Below, piece by piece: positions 1 to 6,280 of a DNA stretch of 7,652 bases; position 1 is the first letter of the stretch; every line of letters begins with the position of its first letter. Under the pieces are notes generated by a model. The model ran no database searches. It was not told the origin of the DNA and saw only the letters and a list, made by a program, of their open reading frames with translations. The DNA lies in NCBI GenBank assembly GCA_947458795.1, contig CANHCD010000087.1:1-7652 (forward strand), given 5' to 3'. Origin of the DNA: Cyclobacteriaceae bacterium (lineage in GTDB: Bacteria > Bacteroidota > Bacteroidia > Cytophagales > Cyclobacteriaceae). Made by a program: the position numbers and the translations under genes.

Positions 1-365
1 ACGGCATTCCAAAACTCATCCTTTCCGTAGAATGGAAAGAAAATGACGATAAAATGACTCGGGATTTTCTGGAGCAGCAAACTGAAATGTATGAGCGGAT
101 GGGATTCAAAAACATCAAGGTGGAGGATACTGGAGCGCCTCCAGGATCAGATATTCACGAAATGGGTGGTGTGCGCATGGGAAGAGATCCCAAAACCTCC
201 CTGCTCAACGAATTTAACCAGCTCCATGCCTGCAAGAATGTATTCGTTTCCGATGGTGCTTGCATGACCAGCGGCAGTACCCAAAATCCGACTTTAACCT
301 TTATGACCCTGACAGCTCGAGCGGCAAATCATGCCGTGGAGGAGTTGACCAAGGGCAATCTTTAA
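1..365 (+). CDS. GMC-family FAD-dependent oxidoreductase, C-terminal fragment
   Basis: Only the last 120 residues are in the window; the frame opens at base 3 and the start lies upstream. The fragment carries the hallmark C-terminal GMC domain. The motif HEMGGVRMG has its His codon at 156-158, and STQNPTLT has its Asn codon at 285-287; in the family this His/Asn pair lines the active site beside the flavin. Between them is a FVSDGA stretch typical of the FAD-binding end of the fold. Members oxidise alcohol groups of sugars, polyols or choline; Bacteroidota members beside sugar isomerase-like genes usually oxidise sugars or glycosides, often at C3. The substrate cannot be read from this fragment. 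The next gene begins 74 bases downstream on the same strand, with no terminator between them, so co-transcription is likely. The family call is firm; the sugar role is inferred from context. Confidence 0.93.
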   Translation, partial: GIPKLILSVEWKENDDKMTRDFLEQQTEMYERMGFKNIKVEDTGAPPGSDIHEMGGVRMGRDPKTSLLNEFNQLHACKNVFVSDGACMTSGSTQNPTLTFMTLTARAANHAVEELTKGNL

Positions 366-439
366 CAATTTCCCTCAGGGATTCGCAGATCTTAGCTTCT
401 AGGTCAGTAGTTTTCGGAGGGAGTAAAACCCAAAATACC

Positions 440-1306
440 ATGAAAAAAACACTTGCTTTCCTGATCCTTGCGCTGACTTGGATCATAACCCCAACAGAGA
501 CGGTTGCTCAAAAAAAGGGAGACCCACTCTTCCAGGTCCCGCTAGGAATTGCTTCCTACACCTTTCGTGACCAATGGAAGAATGGGGTGCCAGAAACTCT
601 GGACATCATCCAAAAAATGGGATTTAAAACCTATGAAGGAGGGGCTCCAAAAGGTGTTGATCCTGTGGAGTTCAAGAAAATGTTGTCAGATCGTGGAATC
701 AGTATTCCTTCCACGGGTACGGGATTTGAAGAGTTGGAGAGCGATCCTCAGGGGGTTGCCGACCGTGCCAAAGCATTGGGCGCTTCCTATGTGATGTGCG
801 CCTGGATTCCTCATGCAAGGGGGCAGTTTTCCAAGGCAGATGCCGATCGTGCGATTAAGGTCTTCAATGCGGGCGGAAAAGTTTTGAAGGAAAATGGAAT
901 TACCTTCAAGTACCACGTGCATGGCTTCGAATTCCATCCTTATGGCCAAGGCACCTTGTTTGACTACTTGGTAGAAAACACGGATCCAAAGTATGTGTCC
1001 TTACAAATGGACGTCATGTGGACGCATTTTGGCGGAGGAGATCCGGCGGGATTATTGAAGAAATATGGAAAGCGTTGGGTGTCGCTACACCTCAAAGATT
1101 TTAGAAAAGGAGCTCCAAAAGACATGACCGGAGGGACTGGTCCTGAAAATGATGTGCCCTTGGGTCAGGGTGAACTCGACTTTGTGGCGATCTTGAAAGA
1201 AGCCAATAAGATTGGTATCAAGCATATGTTTGTTGAGGACGAGAGTGAGAAAGAGTTGGAGACCTTACCTATAAGTATTGCCTATTTGAAAAAGTTGACC
1301 TACTAA
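440..1306 (+). CDS. Secreted sugar phosphate isomerase/epimerase-family TIM-barrel protein
   Basis: The protein has 288 residues. The open frame extends upstream to 260, but that start would overlap the preceding gene by about 100 bases. The ATG at 440 instead gives a clean signal peptide: MKK, a hydrophobic core to about residue 18, and cleavage after TVA before Gln24, so it is probably periplasmic. The remainder matches the AP-endonuclease-2/xylose-isomerase-like barrel: LGIASYTF opening strand (35-42), KYHVHGFEF (157-165), LQMDVMW (188-194), SLHLKD (215-220), an LGQGELDF loop (241-248) and FVEDE (264-268). Asp191, His217 and Glu266 are the likely metal ligands, by family analogy. Members isomerise, epimerise or eliminate sugars and keto-sugars. 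The adjacent GMC oxidoreductase suggests the substrate is an oxidised sugar or glycoside, but the reaction is not determined. A GGAGG at 416-420 sits too far from the ATG to be a normal ribosome site. A hairpin terminator follows 41 bases after the stop. Confidence 0.9.
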   Translation: MKKTLAFLILALTWIITPTETVAQKKGDPLFQVPLGIASYTFRDQWKNGVPETLDIIQKMGFKTYEGGAPKGVDPVEFKKMLSDRGISIPSTGTGFEELESDPQGVADRAKALGASYVMCAWIPHARGQFSKADADRAIKVFNAGGKVLKENGITFKYHVHGFEFHPYGQGTLFDYLVENTDPKYVSLQMDVMWTHFGGGDPAGLLKKYGKRWVSLHLKDFRKGAPKDMTGGTGPENDVPLGQGELDFVAILKEANKIGIKHMFVEDESEKELETLPISIAYLKKLTY

Positions 1307-1347
1307 GAGCCATAGGGCGGGAATTCGTTTTTTTGAAGAGCTAAATG

Positions 1348-1375
1348 AAAAGGGAGGGTCTGAAGCCTCCCTTTT
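1348..1375 (+). terminator. Rho-independent terminator after the sugar isomerase-like gene
   Basis: A perfect 10-bp inverted repeat, AAAAGGGAGG (1348-1357) and CCTCCCTTTT (1366-1375), encloses an 8-base loop. The right arm ends in four T. It sits 41 bases after the stop at 1306 and closes the GMC/isomerase transcription unit. Confidence 0.8.
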
Positions 1376-1523
1376 GCATTCAACTTAACTCAACTGAATC
1401 AACCTATCTTACGAGATGAATAACCCAACTTACGGAAGCTTGTTGTTCAATGTTAAATTTTTTGAATGAATTGATTTTATTGACACTATAAAAAAGTAAT
1501 TTTTTGACCTAAAAAGGGTGTTT

Positions 1524-1546
1524 GGGCATCTAAATGCCTGTTTTTT
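1524..1546 (+). terminator. Terminator-like hairpin with T-run, no assigned gene
   Basis: GGCAT (1525-1529) pairs with ATGCC (1534-1538) around a CTAA loop, extended by a G-T pair at 1524/1539. Six T (1541-1546) follow after one G. The shape is that of a rho-independent terminator reading on the + strand. The preceding gene already has a terminator at 1348-1375, so this one is either a backup or ends a short unannotated RNA. The stem is short, so confidence is moderate. Confidence 0.45.
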
Positions 1547-1754
1547 CCTTGCAGATCAAAACAATTTTTTAATTAGCTAGGGGTAAATTTTATTGAGGAC
1601 TTCACATCTATGTAATTGTATTGGCGCATCGATTTTAAATTATTTTTTATAAATAATTTAATAAAAAATTGTTTTTTAGAATTTTATAAATACATTCATT
1701 CATTATTTAATTTAATTTTTATGAAGAAACTATTTTTAAATCTAAACATCAGTC

Positions 1755-1787
1755 GATTGGGGCATTTTTTAACCGCCCCAGTCTTTT
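1755..1787 (+). terminator. GC-rich hairpin, possible terminator or 5' leader structure
   Basis: GATTGGGGC (1755-1763) pairs with GCCCCAGTC (1775-1783): nine pairs including one G-T, with an 11-base T-rich loop, followed by TTTT (1784-1787). It stands out as a GC-rich block in very AT-rich DNA about 100 bases before the lipoprotein start. It could terminate incoming transcription or act as a leader hairpin for the lipoprotein mRNA. The T-run is short, so the role is unsettled. Confidence 0.4.
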
Positions 1788-1885
1788 ACTCCATCCACTG
1801 TTTGTCAGATTTGGCTAAGCGTTTGGGTAGAGCTTCTTCTTTTTCATTTGCGAAACTTATTTTTCACTACTAACCACTTTCAACT

Positions 1886-2563
1886 ATGAAAATTATTTTT
1901 AGAAACCTTCTTTTTTTCCTTGGATTGACATTTCCTTTTCAAGCCTGCCAGCAAGACCCAACGCCCGAAATTCCCATCATTCAAGCTACTGAATTTCAAT
2001 TTATTGGGGTTGAGCATAACGAAAAGCTCCAAGATACCTTTGAATTTCTAGTGGCAAATCAAAATTCAATGGGACGTAAATCCATGTTGTCCAATAAGAA
2101 AGCTGTGGAGCAATTTTTGATTTCCGAGCAAGAATCCAACACCAAATACCCGGCTAGTATGATTGCCATTGGAGTGGCCTATACTAAGCAACTTTTTGCA
2201 AGCTCCAAACATCAGTTTGCCCGACAACAGGTTTATCCTGAAAGCTTGGAGCTTGGGGAAAAAGTAAAACTCTATTTGGGAAAGTTGAATGTAATTCTTT
2301 CGGTGGAGGCTTTTGGAGATCCAAGTGTTCATCAAGAAATTAAGGTTTTGGAAGAAACCATAGCATTAGAAAAAGACTTAAGCGATAGAGAATTAGTCCT
2401 TTTATATTCCGCTACTTCCATTGCGAGCCACTCCTATACCTATTGGTCCGAAAACTATGAGAACTGGGAGCAGCTCGGGCCTAGTGGAACTTTGCAACAA
2501 TCCTATAAAACAGGGCCTGCAGGCAACATCGTGAAAGCTGATGTAGCCGGAGCAGTAGCCTGA
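1886..2563 (+). CDS. Unrecognised lipoprotein, truncated by an in-frame TGA
   Basis: The 225-residue product has a lipoprotein-type signal: MKIIFRN, a hydrophobic stretch to about residue 18, then FQAC with Cys21 as the likely lipidated residue. The lipobox is loose, as is common in Bacteroidota, and the QQDPTPE after it resembles an outer-membrane surface-export tether. The body (about 35-190) is mostly polar and probably helical, and includes an aromatic run YTYWSENYENWEQLG (184-198). I recognise no family or catalytic motif. The frame ends at TGA 2561-2563 in the middle of a Gly/Ala-rich segment (KADVAGAVA), and plainly coding sequence resumes directly after it in the same frame to 2695. 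The intact protein would have had 269 residues. Replacing the TGA with GGA (Gly) would restore the small-residue pattern. This is therefore probably a disrupted gene, a base error, or less likely a read-through site. Base composition looks more AT-rich than in the flanking operons. Confidence 0.75.
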   Translation: MKIIFRNLLFFLGLTFPFQACQQDPTPEIPIIQATEFQFIGVEHNEKLQDTFEFLVANQNSMGRKSMLSNKKAVEQFLISEQESNTKYPASMIAIGVAYTKQLFASSKHQFARQQVYPESLELGEKVKLYLGKLNVILSVEAFGDPSVHQEIKVLEETIALEKDLSDRELVLLYSATSIASHSYTYWSENYENWEQLGPSGTLQQSYKTGPAGNIVKADVAGAVA

Positions 2564-2695
2564 GCTGTGGGCGCGTTGGCTGTAAATGTTATTGTAGGTC
2601 CTGGACAGGTAGCTTATGCTGGTGCTATTGTGGGTGGGGCTGCAACAGGTTCTGTTTATCAAGGCGTCATTGAATTCCTAGATTGGGTATGGTAG
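2564..2695 (+). pseudogene. Stranded C-terminal glycine-zipper-like tail of the lipoprotein gene
   Basis: In the same frame as the upstream lipoprotein and starting directly after its TGA are 43 sense codons, then TAG at 2693-2695. They read as AVGALAVNVIVGPGQ, VAYAGAIVGGAATGSVYQG, and VIEFLDWVW. Regularly spaced Gly and Ala among Val and Ile resemble glycine-zipper membrane-inserting helices, as seen in some bacteriocins and envelope proteins. It has no start codon of its own, so it is the severed end of the 1886 gene. Its stop overlaps the next start by seven bases (2689-2695), the usual layout of translational coupling. This supports 2695 as the ancestral stop. Confidence 0.75.
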
Positions 2696-2853
2696 TCAAA
2701 CCAAAAATCACCATTTTCTTGGTTAGCCTTGTCGCCTGTGAGTTTGTTGCTCTTGGGATTTGGTTTGCCTTTGGTGAAAACTATGCCGTGCATGCTGCCG
2801 TGGTCGCCGTGGTCATTACCTTATTGGCCAGAGGTAAAAAGGAAGCAAAATAG
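2689..2853 (+). CDS. Small two-helix membrane protein (54 aa)
   Basis: The product begins MVVKPKITIFLV and ends LLARGKKEAK. Two hydrophobic helices are visible, at about 7-28 and 31-47, separated by a short GEN turn. Lys residues sit at the N-terminus and an Arg/Lys cluster at the C-terminus, predicting an inner-membrane hairpin with both ends in the cytoplasm. The ATG lies inside the last codons of the severed lipoprotein frame (7-base overlap), so translation would be coupled to full-length reading of that gene; the premature TGA may lower its expression. I know no family for it. Small membrane proteins paired with Gly-rich, membrane-active partners are sometimes immunity proteins, but this is only a hypothesis. 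A terminator follows 12 bases after the stop. Confidence 0.7.
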   Translation: MVVKPKITIFLVSLVACEFVALGIWFAFGENYAVHAAVVAVVITLLARGKKEAK

Positions 2854-2865
2854 GGGGATTTTATA

Positions 2866-2901
2866 AAAAAAGGGAGAATGCTTACGCGCTCTCCCTTTTT
2901 T
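2866..2901. terminator. Bidirectional terminator between convergent genes
   Basis: AAAAAAGGGAGA (2866-2877) and TCTCCCTTTTTT (2890-2901) form a perfect 12-bp inverted repeat with a 12-base loop. The A-run on the left and T-run on the right give a U-tract in both directions. It sits 12 bases after the small membrane protein stop (+ strand) and 66 bases past the response regulator stop (- strand), so it likely serves both convergent units. Confidence 0.85.
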
Positions 2902-2967
2902 CATGGGCATAGATTGATACTTCCGGTGGCTGTAGTTAGTTAATTTCTTTTTCAACGCTATTCTGAT

Positions 2968-3648
2968 TTAACAGACCAGCTTAAATCCATATCCCCGCAC
3001 ATTTAGGATTTGCACCGCGGGATCTTCTTGAAGTTTTTTGCGCAGCTTGGTGATGAACACATCCATACTTCGGGCCGTAAAAAAATCATCTGTTCCCCAG
3101 ATTTGGTTGAGTATCAAGCTCCGTTCGGCGATTTCATTTTTCCGGGACAGGAGCAGCTCCAAAAGTAAAGATTCCCGAGAAGTGAGCTTAATTTCTTGTA
3201 TACCAAACTTCAGTAGCTGTCGCTTGGGATGGAAGGAATAGGTACCCAGGGGTAGCCAGTCGCTCGGCTGGGCTTGTCCTCCTTGCCGATCCAGGTGAGC
3301 CTTGATCCGTACGATCAGTTCCTCCATGCTAAAAGGCTTCCGAATGTAATCAGTTGCACCCATGGAGAAGCCTTTGACCACATCTTCGCTTTGCCCTTTG
3401 GAGGTTAGAAAAAGGATGGGGGTGAGGGTATCTGTTTTTCGGATCTCCGAGGCTAGAGTAAACCCATCTTTTTTTGGCATCATAACATCCAACACGAGTA
3501 CATCGGGTTTGTCTTTAAGGTAGCTTTCCCAGGCAGACTGTCCATCTCCACAGAGAATGACCTCAAAGCCACGGCTCTCCAAACTCTCTTTGACGATGCT
3601 ACCCAGGGCGAGTTCGTCTTCTGCTAGTAATACGCGTATCTTGCTCAT
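2968..3648 (-). CDS. OmpR/PhoB-family DNA-binding response regulator
   Basis: The 226-residue protein has an N-terminal receiver domain (about 3-120). Acidic residues Glu10/Asp11 are in LLAEDE, the phosphoacceptor is Asp54 in VLVLDVMMP, the switch residue is Thr82 in LFLTSK, and Lys104 is in RKPF. All key receiver residues are present. The C-terminal part (about 128-226) is a winged helix, with recognition helix ARSMDVFITKLRKKL and wing NVRGYGFKL. The start is the ATG at 3648, which overlaps the kinase stop as ATGA. A TTG at 3654 is in frame but less likely. The overlap makes translational coupling to the kinase nearly certain. The likely partner is the upstream kinase, and a plausible target is the triple TTAAC site in the divergent region at 5326-5354. 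Transcription probably ends at the 2866-2901 hairpin. Confidence 0.95.
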   Translation of the reverse strand: MSKIRVLLAEDELALGSIVKESLESRGFEVILCGDGQSAWESYLKDKPDVLVLDVMMPKKDGFTLASEIRKTDTLTPILFLTSKGQSEDVVKGFSMGATDYIRKPFSMEELIVRIKAHLDRQGGQAQPSDWLPLGTYSFHPKRQLLKFGIQEIKLTSRESLLLELLLSRKNEIAERSLILNQIWGTDDFFTARSMDVFITKLRKKLQEDPAVQILNVRGYGFKLVC

Positions 3649-5288
3649 GGCCAATACATGGTGAATATCGTGGAGTTTTTGCTGGCCTGAAGGGAAACGG
3701 TCCCACCATGTTTTTCCATGATTTTTTTGACGTAATACAGGCCGATGCCAAATCCTTTGACATCGTGGAGGTTTCCTTTCGGTACTCGGTAAAACTGCTC
3801 AAAAATATGTTTTGCTTGCTCTTGACTCAAGTTGCCCCCGTTGTCTTCGACTTGAATTTGAGTAGCTGTACTTTGAGCTAAGCGAAGTTGAATGCTTGCC
3901 CCTCCGTATTTGATGGCATTGTCTAGCAGATTGGAAATCACCTGCTCAAAATGAAAGGGGTCTACTTCGATCGGGCTGCAAGAATTAGGGAGGAGCAAGT
4001 CAAATTCCTTTTCTGGAGCTAGGGTCTGGAATTTTTGAACCAACTGGGTTAATACGGGTGCTGGATCAATTCTTTCCTTTTTCAAAACCAATTGATCCGA
4101 GTCTAGGGCTGCCGTTTCTAGGAGTTTTTCCACCATCTGATCCAGTTTTTGCATTTGAACTTTGGAAATACCTAGGTACCGGCTTGTCTTTTCGGGATCG
4201 TTATCGGGATTGAACTGTTCAATTCCTTCTATGGCAGTGAGTGTGGTGGCGATAGGTGTCTTGAATTCGTGGGTGATGTTGGCAATTAGGTCTTGCTTAA
4301 TCTCGGCAATTTCCTTTTGGTGTTTGATGGTTTGGTAGAGGTAATAAAATGCAAAGGCGAGGATACCTAAAAATAACAGCGAGGAAAGTGCCTCTACCAG
4401 TCCGCGCTTCAGCAGTGTCCAGTAGCTAATGTCGTAGTATAAGTCTAAGTTTTTCCCTGCAGGCAGAAAGGTAGAGCTTGAGCCTACTTTGTAGGGCAAA
4501 ACAATTTCCTTGGCGATGGAATCACGGACAAGGCTGTCTGAATTTAGCTCCGTAAAGTGTAGGCGGTAGTCAAGTGTAATCCCACTACGTTCAAACTCTG
4601 TGTCTAAGTGTTTGGTAAGTTTCGGAAGGTCCAGCGTGTCCCGGATGATGGAAAAGATGATTTTGCTGGTAAAGCGTTCGATGGCATTTAAGCTATCGAC
4701 GGCAGTCTTCCCTCTGAAAATCTGAATTTTATTGATTCGGTCTACCTTGATCGAGTCCAGTTGTTGTCGATTGATTTTTTCTGCAGCTGGAGAGATGTCG
4801 ATGGTCTGGATACGGAGTGAATCCTTTGCCATGGTTTTCAAAGCCCTGATTTCTATGATTTTTGCACCTGCTCCTGGGATGCTATCGGGGCTGAAAATGG
4901 CTAGTTCAGCTGGGGTATTCAGGGAATCGAAAGAACTGCTTGTTTTCATTACCAAGTTCTCCTGCCCGGCTGGGTCTTTCCGTTGCAGTTTCAGTGTATT
5001 TTTAAACAAAGGGCTAGCCACTGCTCTCCTCATAAATGAGGTGTCTGAAGTCACACTATCTGCTGCATAAAAGCTGTATTCTGCGTCCGTCAAGGCAAAA
5101 ACATCTGACTTAGCCAAGTCTGCGAAGTAATTTTCAACGGCATGGTCTAAGTTTTGTTGAATATCTTGCTTAAGTTCAGCCTGAAGAATATCCCATTGAG
5201 AAGCCATTCTCCAAACTTGAATGGACAGAGTGATCAGCAAGGTGACCCCGATAAGTAATCCAATACGCTTGAATTCTAACTTCTTCAT
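3645..5288 (-). CDS. Membrane sensor histidine kinase
   Basis: The 547-residue protein has a first membrane helix at about 8-26, a periplasmic domain of about 270 residues (27-295) and a second helix at about 297-319. A short linker with no clear HAMP domain leads to the HisKA helix with phospho-His340 in NITHEFKTP. The ATPase domain shows the N box SNLLDNAIKY (Asn453, Asn457), G1 box EDNGGN (481-486), F box IFEQFYR and G2 box GFGIGL (512-517). The second conserved Gly of the G1 box is Asn486 here; the rest is intact, so activity is expected. The sensor domain repeats Asp-Ser-Leu/Ile/Val eight times (Asp77, 121, 135, 156, 178, 198, 251, 256) and resembles no sensor fold I can name, so the stimulus is unknown. 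It is the first gene of a kinase-regulator operon, reading divergently from the GLPGLI/outer-membrane pair. Confidence 0.95.
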   Translation of the reverse strand: MKKLEFKRIGLLIGVTLLITLSIQVWRMASQWDILQAELKQDIQQNLDHAVENYFADLAKSDVFALTDAEYSFYAADSVTSDTSFMRRAVASPLFKNTLKLQRKDPAGQENLVMKTSSSFDSLNTPAELAIFSPDSIPGAGAKIIEIRALKTMAKDSLRIQTIDISPAAEKINRQQLDSIKVDRINKIQIFRGKTAVDSLNAIERFTSKIIFSIIRDTLDLPKLTKHLDTEFERSGITLDYRLHFTELNSDSLVRDSIAKEIVLPYKVGSSSTFLPAGKNLDLYYDISYWTLLKRGLVEALSSLLFLGILAFAFYYLYQTIKHQKEIAEIKQDLIANITHEFKTPIATTLTAIEGIEQFNPDNDPEKTSRYLGISKVQMQKLDQMVEKLLETAALDSDQLVLKKERIDPAPVLTQLVQKFQTLAPEKEFDLLLPNSCSPIEVDPFHFEQVISNLLDNAIKYGGASIQLRLAQSTATQIQVEDNGGNLSQEQAKHIFEQFYRVPKGNLHDVKGFGIGLYYVKKIMEKHGGTVSLQASKNSTIFTMYWP

Positions 5289-5325
5289 GGTCTAAATGTA
5301 GGGGGATAGAATTTATCCTGAAATT

Positions 5326-5354
5326 TGTGTTAACACACGTTAACAGTACTTAAC
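5326..5354. promoter_or_regulatory. Triple TTAAC repeat, candidate response-regulator operator
   Basis: TTAAC occurs at 5330-5334, 5340-5344 and 5350-5354, an exact 10-bp period; the first two copies are the palindrome GTTAAC and the third is CTTAAC. The first copy also lies in a perfect 12-bp palindrome, TGTGTTAACACA (5326-5337). OmpR-family regulators bind direct repeats on one face of the helix with 10-11 bp spacing (CpxR and PhoB boxes are examples). The site is in the 117-base divergent gap between the kinase and GLPGLI genes, just upstream of the likely + strand promoter. The link to the neighbouring regulator is inferred from spacing and position. Confidence 0.6.
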
Positions 5355-5360
5355 GCATGG

Positions 5361-5392
5361 TTTGGGTTCTCTTCACTTCTTTTGTATTTCAA
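5361..5392 (+). promoter_or_regulatory. Possible Bacteroidota-type promoter for the GLPGLI gene
   Basis: TTTG at 5361-5364 matches the Bacteroidota -33 element. TATTTCAA at 5385-5392 is an imperfect match to the -7 element TAnnTTTG, with 20 bases between. The start of transcription would fall about 10 bases before the ATG at 5406. The TTAAC repeats end 6 bases upstream of the -33 element, an activator-like position. The -7 match is weak, so this is tentative. Confidence 0.35.
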
Positions 5393-5405
5393 ACTAGCAA
5401 CACTT

Positions 5406-6245
5406 ATGAAACGTACCCACACCATCCTCAGCCTTCTTTTGTTTTTTGGCATTGGTCTTCAGACCGCTTTTGCCCAAGGATTTACGGGCAGAGCCTATTA
5501 CAAGTCTACTTCTAAAATCTCCATCTCCATGGATTCTACGAAGATGGCGCCGGAGCAAATGGCTCAGATTCAGGCTTCGCTCAAGAAGCAGATGGAACAA
5601 AACTATGTGCTTTCCTTTAACCAAACCGAGTCTACTTGGAAGAAAGAAGAAAGTTTGGGCGGTGGTCCGGCCACGGCATCTTCCGGTGGAGCCGTGTTTA
5701 TGGTCGCTACCAGCGGTGAAGGTTCTATGCTTTATAAGAATATCGCTGATCAATCTTACGCTCAAGAACGAGAAGTGATGGGTAAGGAATACTTGATTCA
5801 GGAGAAGTCGGAACCTTTCGAATGGGAGCTTTCTGGAGAAACCAAGAAAGTAGGCAATTACACTGTTCAAAAGGCAAGCTTCACCAAAATTGTAGATTCA
5901 AAGCGTTTTTCCACAGGAATGACGGAAATGGAAAATGTGAAGGATACGCTACAAGTGACCGTATGGTTTACGCCTGAAATTCCTGTTTCCCATGGGCCGG
6001 AAAACTATTTTGGCCTTCCAGGATTGATTTTGGAAGTTCAAAATCAGGGAAGAACGCTCATCTGTGAAAAAATCGAATTGAATCCTTCTGCTGAGCCTGT
6101 GGTCATCGAGCGCCCTTCTAAAGGAAAAGAAATTTCCCTAGAGGAGTTCAAAAAAATGGAGGAAGAAGGTATGAAGCAGATGATGAACCGCTACCAAGGC
6201 AAGCCTGGATCTGGGGCCACGATGCAAATACGGATTGGAAACTAA
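5406..6245 (+). CDS. GLPGLI-family secreted protein
   Basis: The 279-residue protein has a clear signal peptide (MKRTHTILSLLLFFGIG core, cleavage after AFA before Gln24), so it is periplasmic or exported. The defining motif is present: VWFTPEIPVSHGPENYFGLPGLILEV contains GLPGLI at 203-208 with the family's usual WxTPEIPVxxGP lead-in. This places it in the GLPGLI/Porph_ging family (TIGR01200), whose biochemical role is unknown. A Gly/Ala/Ser-rich insert lies at about 85-97, and a charged, Met-rich tail (EEEGMKQMMNRYQG) near 252-265. The ATG at 5406 is chosen over an in-frame TTG at 5382 because it begins the signal peptide directly. It is followed after 79 bases by a TonB-receptor-like gene on the same strand, the usual partner of this family in Bacteroidota. 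Upstream lies the TTAAC repeat cluster, suggesting two-component control. Confidence 0.93.
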   Translation: MKRTHTILSLLLFFGIGLQTAFAQGFTGRAYYKSTSKISISMDSTKMAPEQMAQIQASLKKQMEQNYVLSFNQTESTWKKEESLGGGPATASSGGAVFMVATSGEGSMLYKNIADQSYAQEREVMGKEYLIQEKSEPFEWELSGETKKVGNYTVQKASFTKIVDSKRFSTGMTEMENVKDTLQVTVWFTPEIPVSHGPENYFGLPGLILEVQNQGRTLICEKIELNPSAEPVVIERPSKGKEISLEEFKKMEEEGMKQMMNRYQGKPGSGATMQIRIGN

Positions 6246-6280
6246 TTCCAAGGCCTAGATTCCTGCTTTTCTTAATTGGG

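Larger units (their letters stand above)
1376..1885. other. AT-rich intergenic stretch without a convincing gene
   Basis: About 510 bases lie between the isomerase terminator and the lipoprotein start. The stretch is strongly AT-rich, most so from about 1560 to 1750. It holds two terminator-like GC hairpins (1524-1546 and 1755-1787) and an all-A/T 11-bp inverted repeat (arms 1635-1645 and 1651-1661) that could be chance in such DNA. Open frames here have poor composition. The best is a 50-codon ORF from an ATG at 1721 to a stop at 1873, which contains the second hairpin and resembles no family I know. No promoter could be assigned with confidence. The lipoprotein transcript probably starts somewhere in here. 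Confidence 0.6.

Noticed and set aside
1635..1661. An 11-bp inverted repeat made only of A and T.
   Set aside because: Such palindromes arise easily by chance in DNA this AT-rich, and it has no T-tail or partner repeats.
1721..1873. A 50-codon ORF (within a longer frame from 1616) starting MKKLFLN in the AT-rich gap.
   Set aside because: The start context looks plausible, but the rest has no recognisable domain or signal peptide and contains a GC hairpin with a T-run; more likely noncoding leader DNA. Conservation in relatives would change this.
2561..2563. Selenocysteine or reassigned TGA.
   Set aside because: No SECIS-like hairpin could be recognised directly after the codon, the position fits Gly rather than Cys, and TGA serves as the normal stop of the kinase gene, so a changed code is not supported.
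3649..3654. A two-residue upstream extension of the response regulator from a TTG codon.
   Set aside because: The ATG at 3648 gives the standard ATGA overlap with the kinase stop and the normal receiver N-terminus.
4732..5070. A 112-codon + strand open frame inside the kinase gene.
   Set aside because: It is antisense to the sensor domain of a well-supported histidine kinase and shows no domain.
5394..5870. A 158-codon open frame on the - strand.
   Set aside because: It lies antisense to the GLPGLI gene, whose signal peptide and family motif are clear; the antisense product has no recognisable features.
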